Origin: Calamus simplicifolius
Lineage: Eukaryota; Streptophyta; Magnoliopsida; Arecales; Arecaceae
Length of the DNA: 64,000 bases
NCBI GenBank assembly: GCA_900491605.1
Contig: UESW01004625.1
Location: 377,438-441,437 of the forward strand
Direction of reading: 5' to 3'
The notes below the pieces were generated by a model, which saw only the letters and a program-made list of their open reading frames with translations, was not told the DNA's origin and ran no database searches. This document shows, one piece after another, positions 21,257 through 30,817 of this stretch (position 1 is the stretch's first letter; the number at the start of each line of letters is the position of its first letter). Both the position numbers and the translations under genes were made by a program.

Positions 21257-21360
21257 GCCGTTCATTTCTATCATTTCAAATCCTTCAAATACTCTTTCCA
21301 AATACTTCCAGACCTTCCAAATTACCAAAAATCCTGATTAACCCTTCCAAGAGATCAATG

Positions 21361-22755
21361 GCCCCTAAAACTCGAGGATCAAACCTTGGAGCAGCCGGTG
21401 TGAAGAGGAAGAGAGCCGTGAGGAAGACGGTGAGGCGTCCTGTTCGTGAGCCTTCACCAAGCACGGATTCAACTTCATCTTCTTCAACCCCTAATGCTTC
21501 TCCATCTACAGCTCCTTCTAGGTAGATAGACTTGCTGATAGAATCATTACTACGGGGAGGAAAGTGGACTTTGAACTGTTTGAGGCTGAGAGATTTCTAT
21601 TAGGAAGACAGTTGATAGAGATGGGTTGGGAAAAGATCTGTTCCCTTGATTGTCCTACATATCCCGCTCTTGTAAAGAAATTTTATAAGAATATGTCTAG
21701 AGGGGATAATGGTCTTATAAGCTCTGTGAGAGGAAATAGGATTTCAGTGACAGTGGATTTGCTTTCTAGATTATTGAATCTTCCAGTGTCAGGAACTTCT
21801 ACATTTTCTTCTGAAGACCGAAGCCCTGCTCTTTCTAGATTACTTAACCGGAAGGTTGTCGGTTTTGAGGAAGTTTTTGCCAATCAATTATCCTTAGAAC
21901 TGAGATTGCTCCACAACATCTGTAGTAGAATCCTTTTCCCCAAAATAGGGAGATTCGATTATGTATCTGAAAGGGATATTTTTGTAATGGATGCAATTGT
22001 AACTGGGAAACCCATTAACCTCCCTAGCATGATTCTTTGGTATATTGCCGACTGTGAAGGTAAGAGAAAATCAAGCTTGCCCTATGGCATGATCCTCACC
22101 AAAATTTTCAGAGCCAAGGGATTGTTATTTCAGATAGTGAGCCTATGAGAAACTTGAGACACACAGATTTTTACAGTTTGGCCACTATACATAGGATGTT
22201 TTGTTAAGAAGAACGGAAAATGGGAAAGGAAAGGATTGATGGAAGAGAGAGCTGCGGATGCTGAGGCACCAGGACCATCAGTTAGACACTCTTTACCTGC
22301 ACCTCCGAGCCCTCCTATTTTTGCTCCTGCTCCTACCCCCGCTCAGTTATTTGATCAAGTATCATCTTCATCAGTTGGCTTCACAGATCTTCAATTAAAG
22401 CAACTCAAATGCCTTTTTGATGATCAGTCAGAAAAATTAAAATCAGAGTTTGAGAATAAGTTTATGAATCTCAAGGAAACTCTATACTCTTTGGATGACC
22501 GGATCACCAAAATAGAATCTACACTTAGCACTTCTTCAGAGTCTTTAAGTGGAGATCTTAAGAACATATTTGAAGAACTTAAAGATGTCTGCGGAGATGG
22601 CGAAACTTATTAAATGCAACGTAGAGCTACAAGATAAAATTTTGACTGCTTGCACCTTTGTGGATGAGAGACTAAAGGAGTATGTGAAGATACAAACTGA
22701 TGGAATGAAAAACCTAATTGATCATTTGACTAGGATTGTTAGGACTCATTTCTGA
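21361..22755 (+). pseudogene. Third ORF of the Sirevirus, after pol
   Basis: The likely start is ATG 21361 (MAPKTRGSNLGAAGVKRKRA), a basic N-terminus with a nuclear-signal-like KRKRAVRK, then a serine/proline stretch. A one-base loss near 21523 shifts to the frame with IEMGWEKICSLDCPTYPALV, KKFYKNMSRGD, SVRGNRISVTVDLLSRLLNL and LPYGMILTKIFRAKGL. These blocks resemble the putative plant transposon protein family (PF20167-like). Further frame changes lie near 22135 and 22210. A proline-rich linker and a coiled coil (22390-22600, ITKIESTLSTSSESL) follow, and a last frame change near 22600 leads to the stop at 22753-22755. Sireviruses often have an extra, sometimes envelope-like, ORF here. I see no signal peptide or transmembrane segment, so an envelope role is not supported. 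Confidence 0.65.
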
Positions 22756-22980
22756 TGTAATAAATACTAAGTCCTTGCAATGTATTGAAAGTATTGTTAT
22801 GTTTTACATTTTGATGTATTAGACACTTTGATGTACTTTGATGTATTAGACACTTTGATGTAATGAAATGTCTACTTTGATTACTCAATGTATTTCTTCC
22901 TTTTATCAATGAATGAATGATTTTGTTAAATCATATCTTGAATGAATGATTGTGCATCTCTACCTTTTTGTTGATAACAA
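22756..22980 (+). other. Sirevirus 3' untranslated region
   Basis: No coding sequence. It contains a 19-bp direct repeat, ttgatgtattagacacttt, in two close copies (about 22812 and 22842), and AT-rich sequence leading to the purine tracts. Confidence 0.6.
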
Positions 22981-23202
22981 AAAAGGGGGAGAGTTTTATT
23001 GTTTTATAATTGTATATGCTTAAGGGAGAAATTAATTAATCAATGAGATAAATAATTGAATGAATGAGATATTTATTTGAGTTTCATAGGGGGAGCTACC
23101 TCATTCAGGGGAAGCCTAAGCCTAACTATGAAATCAAAACAAATTTCACGAATCATTCATGCATAAACTCAATGTTTTTGTCATCATCAAAAAGGGGGAG
23201 AT
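22981..23202 (+). other. Multiple polypurine tracts before the Sirevirus 3' LTR
   Basis: Purine-rich aaaaaagggggagag at about 22979, taggggga near 23087, and aaaaagggggaga ending at 23201, directly before the 3' LTR. The last copy is the functional position. Extra upstream copies are a known Sirevirus feature. Confidence 0.75.
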
Positions 23203-24860
23203 TGTTGGGAAGTTTGTTGAAAAATTATATGCCCCAATCCTTTTGATTTTGATGATTACCAAAAGCCATGAATACATTAAAAGATGTAATGAGTTTATGA
23301 ATTTAGAACAATCAATGAGAATGTTAAAGTTTGACTTTAATCATTTTGAAAGTAACTTCAAGCTCAATGATTAAGCTTTCAAAAAGAAATTTTATAATTC
23401 ATATCTTAATCAATGAGTTTTTGGAATACTTCTTGAATTAATTCTTAATGTCAATTTTATTGTATTCAAGTCAAAACAATGATTTAAAATGAATCTGGAA
23501 TGATTTTAATGTCAATCAGAAAACTTTCTGATTTTTGATACGTTTCGGAGCCGACTCTTGAGTTTCAGAGTCGACTCCACTCAGAGTACAAAATTAACTG
23601 TCTGTCTCGAGTCGACCCATGTAATTTCTCAAGTCGACCCCGATTCTTTCGAGCCGACTCCATGACTGTGCGAGTCGACTCCGCTCAGACACCAGAAGTG
23701 TTTTTCTGAGCACTTCGCGAGTCGACCCCCAACTTTTCATGAGTCGACTCCCGACTGTCAGGAGTCGACACTTTACTTTTGATGAGTTGACCCTCTAACT
23801 TTCTAAGTATTTCTATTTTTGGTATCACGACCTCGAGCCGACTCGCGGAAAGCATGAGTCGACTCCAGCAAATCTGGACGAGATTTTTTCGGATGCCAAC
23901 TCAGCGTCAACGGTACGTTTTTTGATTAACGGCTATTTTTCTTTGTCTCTAACGGCTATATTTTTGCAGAATCTATAAATAGAGAAGCCGTTTTCAAATC
24001 AAAAATACACATATAGAGAGATATTCATTTCAAGAGAAAAGAAGAGAAAAATCGGAAAAACAGAGCTTCATTTGAAAAAATCCATGATTCAAAATAGAGT
24101 GAAAGAAAGAGTGTGAAATCAAAGTAAGCTCCTTCTGTGTTCAAGCTCAACAATCCAAGGAAGCTTCAGAAGAAAATCCAAGTGCTATCCAAGAGCATCT
24201 CAAGTGATTTTCAACACTCAAAGAAAAGAGGAAAAGCTCAAATCAACTCCAACTTACATTCCATGAAGAATCCAAGCTGAGGCCTGATTCTACACTTCAA
24301 AGGAGTTGAGGAAAAGAAGAAAAGCTCAAAACCAATCAACTACAAATCAGGCTTTTCTAAACTTTATTCTTACATTTATTTATCTGCTCATTAAGGAGCC
24401 TTGTAACTGAAAAACAATATTTCTATTCTTTGTGTCTAGTTCAATCTGGGGGATTGAACTAGTTGAGGTAGTCTTACCTCAGTACAAGCTTGGCAAAGCT
24501 TGGGTTAGGGTTTTTGTGCTGGTGAGCCCTTGAAAACCAGCTGGGTTCATTGTGCGCCCGGAAAAACAACAAGTTTGAGTTGTGAGCTTGTAAAACAACT
24601 CTGCTGTAATCTAGGGTGATTATAGTGTGGACCCAAGTGAATCTTGGGAGTGGACGTAGGTGTTGGAAACACCGAACCACTATGAACTCTTTGTGTTTGC
24701 CGTGCTTTCATTGACTCTTTCTCTATCTCTGTTTTATTCACTGCACTTTGTATTTGCATTGCTATTGCCTTCACTCTTCTTAAGCAAAACATTTTTTAAA
24801 GGCTAATTTTTAAAGAACCCAATTCACCCCCCCCCTCTTGGGTTGTCATCTGGGCCAACA
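23203..24860 (+). repeat. 3' LTR of Sirevirus-like copia
   Basis: 1658 bp, same start and end as the 5' LTR, with the palindrome cluster at about 23547-23870 and a TATA box near 23973. Followed by the target duplication catat. It lies directly against the gypsy 3' LTR, sharing one T between the target copy and the gypsy LTR start. Confidence 0.94.
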
Positions 24861-24864
24861 CATA

Positions 24865-25964
24865 TGATATGACTGATCCCGCATCGTCAGAAAAGGTAAC
24901 TGCAGCTACTGACCCCGAGGCCCCCACCGGTCTCGGGGTGCACTGTCATTTCCCCACCCCGGGACCCCTCGGGGTCGGGGGGTGGTGTCATCATTTCTTA
25001 ACCCCGAGGCCCCCACCGGTCTTGGGGTACACTGTCATTTCCCCACCCCCGGGACCCCCTCGGGGTCGGGGGGTGGGGTCATCATTTCTTAACCCCGAGG
25101 CCCCCACCAGTCTCGGGGTACACTGTAATTTCCCCACCCTCGGTACCCACTCGGGGTTGGGGGGTGGGGTCATCATTTCTTAACCCCGAGGCCCCCACCG
25201 GTCTCGGGGTGCACTGTCATTTCCCCACCTCCGGGACCCCCTCGGGGGCGGGGTGTGGGATCATCATTTCTTAACCCCGAGGCTCCCGCCGGTCTCGGGG
25301 TACTCTAGCATTTTCACTCCCCTGGGACCCTCTCCGGTCTCAGGGTGGGGGAGTCGTCAGCAATTAGCATGCAACTTAGCCGCCAAGGAAAACGACAGCT
25401 TCAGGCCGCATGGTGCTCACACGTGATTCTCAGTACATCCGTGATTGCACCCCGTTACGGAAGGCCATACCTCATAACAGCGTATGGGGCATTGCATGTC
25501 CTGTACATGGCCATGCCTTGCTACGGCGTACGGTTCGCTACAACTCGCAACTGTGCTCGGTCTCGTCAGCCGGCGGCGCGCACTGCATGCCCTCGCGGCC
25601 GCTGGACGCGTATGATATCACGTCAGCAAGCGGTACGGGATGTCTCCGACATGTGTAGCTATGGTACGAAGGCGATCTCCTCAGATTGTAAGATAAGGTA
25701 TTAGGACAAATATAAAGGCATGGGCAAGCGCTGTAAGTGGCATCTGAACTCTGGTTTTTCTGAGCTTTCTTCCTCCCAGCAAAAATCCTAACCGCCTCAG
25801 CTCCTCTTCGCTGGAGCGGTTCTTTGTCTGAGCCCAAGCGACTGACTTGATCGTCGGAGGGTCCCCACCGATGCCATCAGTTCCCGGGGACTTTTCTTGC
25901 AGAACTTCGAGGAGAAGAACGTCCATCTTTCTCGACGTTTAAGGAAGGTGACTTGACGTCATCA
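24865..25964 (+). repeat. 3' LTR of gypsy element
   Basis: 1100 bp. Starts TGATATGACTG and ends CGTCATCA, then target copy gttcc. It has only five units of the 90-91-bp minisatellite (starts at 24913, 25002, 25093, 25184 and 25275) against ten in the 5' LTR. TATAAA at 25711-25716. The rest matches the 5' LTR closely. Confidence 0.93.
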
Positions 25965-26250
25965 GTTCCTTCCTTTTTATTCCCTTCGATCTCCTTCCCT
26001 TCTTTACTTCAGAAACAAATAAATATATAAGAGATATCGATGCTGACTCTTTTCGTTCTTTTGCTTTTCGGTATCTCTGAGGAATCTCTGTCGCGTTCGC
26101 TTCCGTGCTTCAGATCCTTGCTGTAAGGAAAACCTTTTTTAAAAAATTAAGCATTTTTCCGAACTTTTGGGTTACCGTGTGGATGGAATCAAGGGATTGA
26201 ATCGTGACAGTCAGATTGGCTTTGTTGGACTGTTGATTGATGGATGGCAG
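25965..26250 (+). pseudogene. Invertase intron 1 remainder, candidate mini-exon and intron 2
   Basis: After the target copy gttcc the sequence continues with pyrimidine-rich intron, homologous to the sequence after the second exon 1 (26811 onward). At 26114-26122 the nine bases atccttgct lie between cag and gtaagg, exactly the arrangement of the 9-nt mini-exon of plant acid invertases. Joined to exon 1 it would restore the Asp and Pro of the sucrose-binding NDPNG motif but not its Asn-Gly. A second intron then runs to ggcag at 26250. The mini-exon call is tentative. Confidence 0.5.
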
Positions 26251-26652
26251 GGCCGATGCACTACAAGGAGTGGTACCACATCTTCTACCAGTACAACCCG
26301 GACTCGGCCGTGTGGGGGGAACATCACGTGGGGACACGCCGTGTCACGTGACCTCATCCACTGGCTCTGCCTTCCCCTCGCCATGGTCCCCGATCGCTGG
26401 TACGACGCCAACAGCGTCTTCAGCGGCTCCGCCACCCTACTGCCGGACGACCCGAGTACGGCCTGGTACGTGCCGTCCGAGTCGGCCTGGCGGCTCGTCA
26501 TCGGGTCCAAGGACGCGGACCACAACGGCGTTTCGCTGGTGTACCAGACCAAGGACTTCATAACCTATGAGCTGCTGCAGGATTTTCTCCATTTGGTGAA
26601 CCGGACCGGGATGTGGGAGTTCTTGTACTTCTACCCTGTGTCGACCGGGTCG
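26251..26652 (+). pseudogene. Vacuolar invertase exon 3 fragment, frameshifted and deleted
   Basis: Starts with the GH32 block PMHYKEWYHIFYQYNPDSAV. An extra G in the run 26314-26319 shifts the frame, after which NITWGHAVSRDLIHWL, LAMVPDRWYDANSVFSGSAT and LLPDD follow. Then about 60 codons that should contain the MLYTG and FRDP blocks are missing; the text resumes in frame with STAWYVP, WRLVIGSKDADHNGVSLVYQ and MWEFLYFYPVSTGS. The normal acid/base box WECVDFYP is changed to WEFLYFYP, although its Glu is kept. The exon stops at about 26652, where it is fused to a piece of exon 1. It cannot encode an active enzyme. Confidence 0.88.
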
Positions 26653-26872
26653 GTGGTGGATCGCCGGACAGCGTCCCTGGGCTCGGCCGAGGGCATGTCG
26701 GAGAAGTCGAACGGGCCGATCCTTGGCGCCACACCGGCCTACACCTGGACCAACGCCTTGCTCGTCTGGCAGTGGATGGCCTACCACTTACAGCCCCAGG
26801 AGAACTGGATGAGTGGTTCCTTCCTTTTACTCTCTTCTCCTTCCTTTCTTTACTTCAAAACCAAATAGTTAG
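26653..26872 (+). pseudogene. Second, truncated copy of invertase exon 1 with start of intron 1
   Basis: Fused directly to exon 3 sequence at a cggtgg microhomology. It repeats the 3' part of exon 1: RRTASLGSAEGMSEKSNGP, ATPAYTWTNALLVWQWMAYH, LQPQENWMSG. This copy lacks the one-base deletion seen at 2399. Intron 1 starts at 26811 (gttccttcc) and is homologous to 25965 onward. It breaks off at 26872 where a copia LTR fragment begins. It shows that at least two tandem invertase genes existed and were joined by a deletion or unequal exchange. Confidence 0.85.
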
Positions 26873-27345
26873 GATCTTTTTTATTACCTCCAGCCATTGC
26901 TTTCGATCTACCTCTAGAAGATCTGAATCAGGATCTCGATATTCCTCTCGATGAATCTTGATCTTCCTCCTCTCGAAGGATCTTGATCTTCCTCTCGATG
27001 GATCTTGATCTTCCTCTCTCGATGGATCTTGATCTTCCTCTTGGGAAACCTTGATTGAGTGCTTCCAATCAATGAGCTATCGCACTCTGATGGTGTATGC
27101 GCTCAGGATATGCTATTGATCAGGGACCCAATGCCTCAGCTTGTTTTTTTAATTTTTCTTTCGATAACATTGTGTTATGAAAGCGTTAGAAGGGATCTCT
27201 ATTTAAAGAGATTCCTCAAATCCATTCCATCGTCTGCTCCCATCAAAGCAGGCGTTTAACATTTAAGGGGCTATCGTTATCACTTATTAATTAGTAGAAA
27301 CGATCGTAATAAAAATAGGACCATCTATTGCGATGGGTTATTACA
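26870..27345 (-). repeat. LTR fragment of minus-strand copia family
   Basis: Matches the LTRs at 45740-46244 and 52195-52696 but lacks about the first 48 bp, and ends gggttattaca. It is followed by the same flank (ttctcaatagatcacg) as the LTR ending at 52696. So it is a copied right LTR plus flank, not an independent solo insertion. Confidence 0.8.
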
Positions 27346-28479
27346 TTCTCAATAGATCACGTGTGCTGATAGCTATAGAGATCCATATAATAGAGGGCAA
27401 AAATGACGTAGGAATCAACTTGTGCTTCCACGTTTCAAATCTTTAGTCTGCTTGATTGCCAAGAAAATAGCGACAAATTTTGTGCTTATGATTGCTACCG
27501 GAGGTTGCGAAGACTAAAAGCTACCAAGAATTCATTATTAGCTGAAGTCGTAACAAATGCATGAAGACAATGTTTGATATGGGGATAAAAAGAATATTCT
27601 CTGGATATCTTTTCTTATCTTCAAATGCTATATGTGGAGAGGATAGATCTGAAGAAATTTAATCATAGGGGATAATCCATGTTTAATCATATATTATTCC
27701 TTGAATTTATTTCCTAGGGAACTCAAGAATAGCTAAAGTTATTCTTTGATGGCAGACTTGTAATTTTAAAAAGGTACTTATTCCCTCAGCTATCCCCTGA
27801 ATAAATGCTATTTCGTACATTTATCTAAGAATAACTTTTAAGCTATCAAACACTACCCAAGGCTTTCAGAAGTCTTCCTATACATGCTTCATGTTTTTAA
27901 GAGTAGGCAGCACTGGGTTTCAACCATGTAATTTCTTCGTTTGTTAAACTTGGATGACATCTCTTCTTGTCTTGTCTGTTGCATGGTTTAGACAATTAAC
28001 CTTGTCGGATTGGGGGTCGGTCCACAGGATTTTGATGGACCAAGCCCCAAGACAGTAGATTTGATGGCCAAGATAAGTAATGCAATTCGGGTTTAGAATA
28101 TAGCTTTGTCAGTTCTCGAGTCTCGTTGGTTGTGCAAGGCTCAATCAAGCAATGGCGAAACGAATCTTTCTTGCCAAGGGATCTTAGCTTCTAATCCTGG
28201 AAGGTTATAATCACTTTTTCGAGATCATTTTCTTTCAACATTGGCAGCCTCAAATTGTGCTCTAAAATAAAGAGCGGAGAGAATAAGGTTATCCAAGAGG
28301 TGCCTTGCGTTGATACGGTCTTCTCCCGAAAAAGTACAAATAGGTCCAAAGAGCGAAGGGTTTAAACTTCTGAAACTCGAGTATCGTATGTGCGCAAGTG
28401 CAAGTACTCTGCAACGCTTTTTATAACATAGCTTACATGGCACTTGATGAGATAATAGGCCTTATGGGCAACAGTGATT

Positions 28480-29120
28480 TCATTCGGGTCATTCATCTCT
28501 ACTCGGCCATTTTTATTTGATCATTTTTACTTGATCATCAGAGTTGGCCTCTTCTACTCGGTCATCGGAGTCGACCTTTCCTACTCAGCCTCTTCTACTC
28601 GACCATTCGGATCGGCTATCTCTGCTTCGCCATCCGGTTCGGCCGTCTCTGCTTGGCTATCCGACTCGGCCATCCCTACTCGGTTTTACGGGTTGGCCAA
28701 CTTCACTTGGCTCGGCCATCTCTACTTGGTCATCTGTTACAATCATTTCTACTCGATCACCCAGGTCGGCCATTTCTACTCGGCCATTCGGCTCGGCTAT
28801 CCGGATTGGCCATCTCCATCCGGGTCGAACATCTCTGCTCGGTCATCCGGATCGGCCATCTCCACTTGGCTTGGCCATCTTTGCTCGGCCACTCGCTCGG
28901 CCATCTCTGCTCGACCATCAAGCTTGGCCATCTCTACTCGATCATCCGGGTTGGACATCTCCACTCGGCTCAACCATCTCTACTCGGTCATTCAGGTCGG
29001 CCATCTCCACTCGGCTCAACCATCTCCATCTGGCTCGGCCATCTCTATTCGGTTATTTGGCTCGGCCATCTCTACTCGACCATCCCTACTCGGCTCGACC
29101 ATCTCTATCAGAATTGGAAA
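28480..29120 (+). repeat. Degenerate tcggccatctctact minisatellite, copy A
   Basis: Dozens of imperfect ~20-bp units built on tcggccatctctactcgg. Frames of over 200 codons exist here on the plus strand in all three phases, with simple S/R/L/H content. They have no domain and no start context, so I do not call genes. Copy B is 53820-54465. Confidence 0.85.
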
Positions 29121-29740
29121 GTGATGGAGTTGATGGAGCCACACCCAATCGATGGTGGAGATTACACTTTCGGAACAACTCCAACTGGCCACCCAGGTAA
29201 AACCTCCAGTTGGCCATCCGGGCAGGACCTCCAATCAGCCACCCGGGTTACGCCCCTAGCCGGCCTCTCGAGTGAGACCCGACTCGGCCACTTGGGTGAG
29301 ACCCGATTTGGCCACTCGGGCTGCGCCTCCAGTCGACCTCCCTAGCAGGATCCCTTATAAGTATTGTTTGTACTACTCAGTCATCCATGCAGATTGCCCA
29401 CATAATCTCTCACGATCCAAGATCTCAACGAAAATGCAATGTGAAAGACAAATCTGATGGTCGCTTAGATTTGACGGGGCCCACATGCCTAGCTCCACCA
29501 CTTCATCACTTATCACTGTCCACATGTCTCCCCATGATTCAGAACAAGATAACAGACGTGCAACATGGGGGACATATCTGGCGAACGTTGTAACGACCAG
29601 CCGTGCCCTGCAAACTTACAACAGCCGTCTAAATCAAGCGGCACCTACCAATTCTACTATGGCCACCCATATCTGATAGGATCTAGCCTACCAACTCTGC
29701 TATAGCCATCCATATCTGACGGGATCTGGCCCACCAATTC

Positions 29741-30345
29741 TTATTGATGTATGCTTGAGGAACCATGTCTGTACATAAAAATTTTATGCTTTAAAAATAT
29801 GAAAGATTTAAAATAAAGATAATTACACTCTTTCTTCATATGAATGATCCTTACAATTAGCGTAGCTGAGCATCCGAATAGGGTAAGCTGCTTCTTAACC
29901 TTGTCCTCTCTCTTTGCTTGGACTAGCTCCTCGGATCGCAAATAAGTATTAACCTCTAGAACACCCAGAACAATCAACTCCTTGATTGCGAAAGCCCAGT
30001 TGATTTCTTTCAGTTGAGTTAAATCATCCAAATACCGAATGAGATATCATGGACATGTCCGATTAGACTTTGGAGCCAAAAATATTACAAACATGTAAGC
30101 GATCCAAAGTTTAATAGTATTCTCAATATTCTTCTGTATTTTAGATGATTGAAGTTCATTTATTAACTCCTTCAGCCCCTTATGGCGAAGATCTAATGCC
30201 TGACCAAATCTTCTATATAACCTTCCCTTATACATTGGGTTCGACGTGTTGATCTTCTTTCCATAGGATGAAAGACCTAAAATCAGTGCGACTTCGTTGG
30301 CACTAAATGTGACCATCTTGCCACAAAAAATTAACTCGTCACCTC
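29741..30345 (-). pseudogene. Transposon-associated plant protein fragment (DUF1985 / plant-mobile-domain-like)
   Basis: One minus-strand frame with an in-frame TGA near 30045. Upstream part: LIFCGKMVTFSANEVALILG and IKLWIAYMFVIFLAPKSNRT. After the stop: YLDDLTQLKEINWAFAIKEL and LFGCSATLIVRI. The block order (VALILGL, LW-Y-F-A, DDL…INWA, GC) is that of the domains found next to Ulp1-like proteases in plant Mutator-like elements and related mobile-domain proteins. I see no protease part nearby. Family assignment is by resemblance only. Confidence 0.45.
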
Positions 30346-30517
30346 TTCATTGTTGTATCTTATTATATCTGCAAGCAGTCACCCATCGACTGAGAACGAC
30401 TACATGTTGACAAAGGCACCAAATGGGGTCTTTCGAATTATTTTTATATAAAGTGTACTAAAATCTATCTTTCACATGTTCTGAACATACAATACCAGCT
30501 TGCAATAGTGTTTAAAC

Positions 30518-30817
30518 AACTGTGAAGCCTTCACAACAGGGAGTGAAATAATTCCAAAGTTACCTAAAACATAGGAGAAAAAAAATTATCAAATTATGAA
30601 AAAAATTGTGTAGGGTGTATAATATTTAAGCAAAGGCGTCATAATATCCAAATTAGGGAGTCATGGAACTGTGAAGCCTTCACAGCAGGGAGTGAAATAA
30701 TTCCAAAGTTACCTAAAACATAGGAGAAAAAATATTATCAAATTATGAAAAAAATTTTGTGTAGGGAGTATAATATTTAAGCAAAGGCGTCATAATATCC
30801 AAATTAGGGAGTCATGG
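30518..30817. repeat. Tandem duplication of ~150 bp
   Basis: Two adjacent copies (30518-30666 and 30667-30817), each starting aactgtgaagccttcacaac or its variant and ending gggagtcatgg, with few differences. It contains gtcataatatcc motifs like those of the ~120-bp array downstream, so it may be a related older repeat. Confidence 0.9.

Larger units (their letters stand above)
14389..24860 (+). mobile_element. Ty1/copia element, Sirevirus type, nested in the gypsy
   Basis: The LTRs 14389-16042 and 23203-24860 both start TGTTGGGAAG and end GGGCCAACA. A perfect 5-bp target duplication catat flanks it (14384-14388 and 24861-24865). The plan is LTR, PBS for initiator Met-tRNA (tggtatcagagc), gag with two zinc knuckles, pol in copia order (protease, integrase, RT, RNase H), a third ORF, several AAAGGGGGAG purine tracts, LTR. 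Long LTRs, gag start NRPPLFNGSNYSYWKARM, palindrome clusters, repeated purine tracts and an extra ORF are Sirevirus traits. Many frameshifts and stops show that this copy is dead. Confidence 0.92.
2487..25964 (+). mobile_element. Ty3/gypsy LTR retrotransposon, Tat type, with nested copia
   Basis: The two LTRs (2487-4035, 24865-25964) both start TGATATGACTG and end CGTCATCA. They are flanked by a perfect 5-bp target duplication, gttcc (2482-2486 and 25965-25969). The order of parts is LTR, primer-binding site, gag, protease, RT, RNase H, second RNase H, integrase, tandem array, antisense ORF, polypurine tract, LTR. The extra RNase H before integrase, the antisense ORF and the tandem repeats between pol and 3' LTR are known marks of the Tat branch. 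Without the nested Sirevirus (14389-24860 plus one target copy) the element is about 13.0 kb. Several frameshifts in gag and pol make this copy non-autonomous. Confidence 0.93.
26870..29741. repeat. Duplicated ~2.87-kb segment, copy A
   Basis: Collinear with 52241-55085 with only scattered differences. It starts inside an LTR of the minus-strand copia family, at microhomology aatagttaggatc, and ends at ggcccaccaattct. Contents in order: truncated LTR (26870-27345), about 1.1 kb with no recognised gene (27346-28460), a degenerate tcggccatct minisatellite (28480-29120), then a GC-richer LTR-like part with a TATA-like ccttataagt near 29351. The long open frames through the minisatellite are repeat artefacts. 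Confidence 0.85.

Noticed and set aside
21361..22755. A retroviral-type envelope gene
   Set aside because: No signal peptide or membrane-spanning segment visible; domain resemblance is to plant transposon-associated proteins.
2077..26652. A functional vacuolar invertase
   Set aside because: Frameshift in exon 1, frameshift and deletion in exon 3, altered WEC box, and a 23.5-kb element in intron 1.
26870..27345. A true solo LTR
   Set aside because: It lacks 48 bp at one end, has no target duplication, and its other flank equals the flank of the LTR at 52195-52696, so it is part of a segmental copy.
28474..29345. Frames of 216-230 codons in three plus phases
   Set aside because: They come from the tcggccatct minisatellite; the duplicate at 53819-54604 has indels that change the frames, so they are not conserved as protein.
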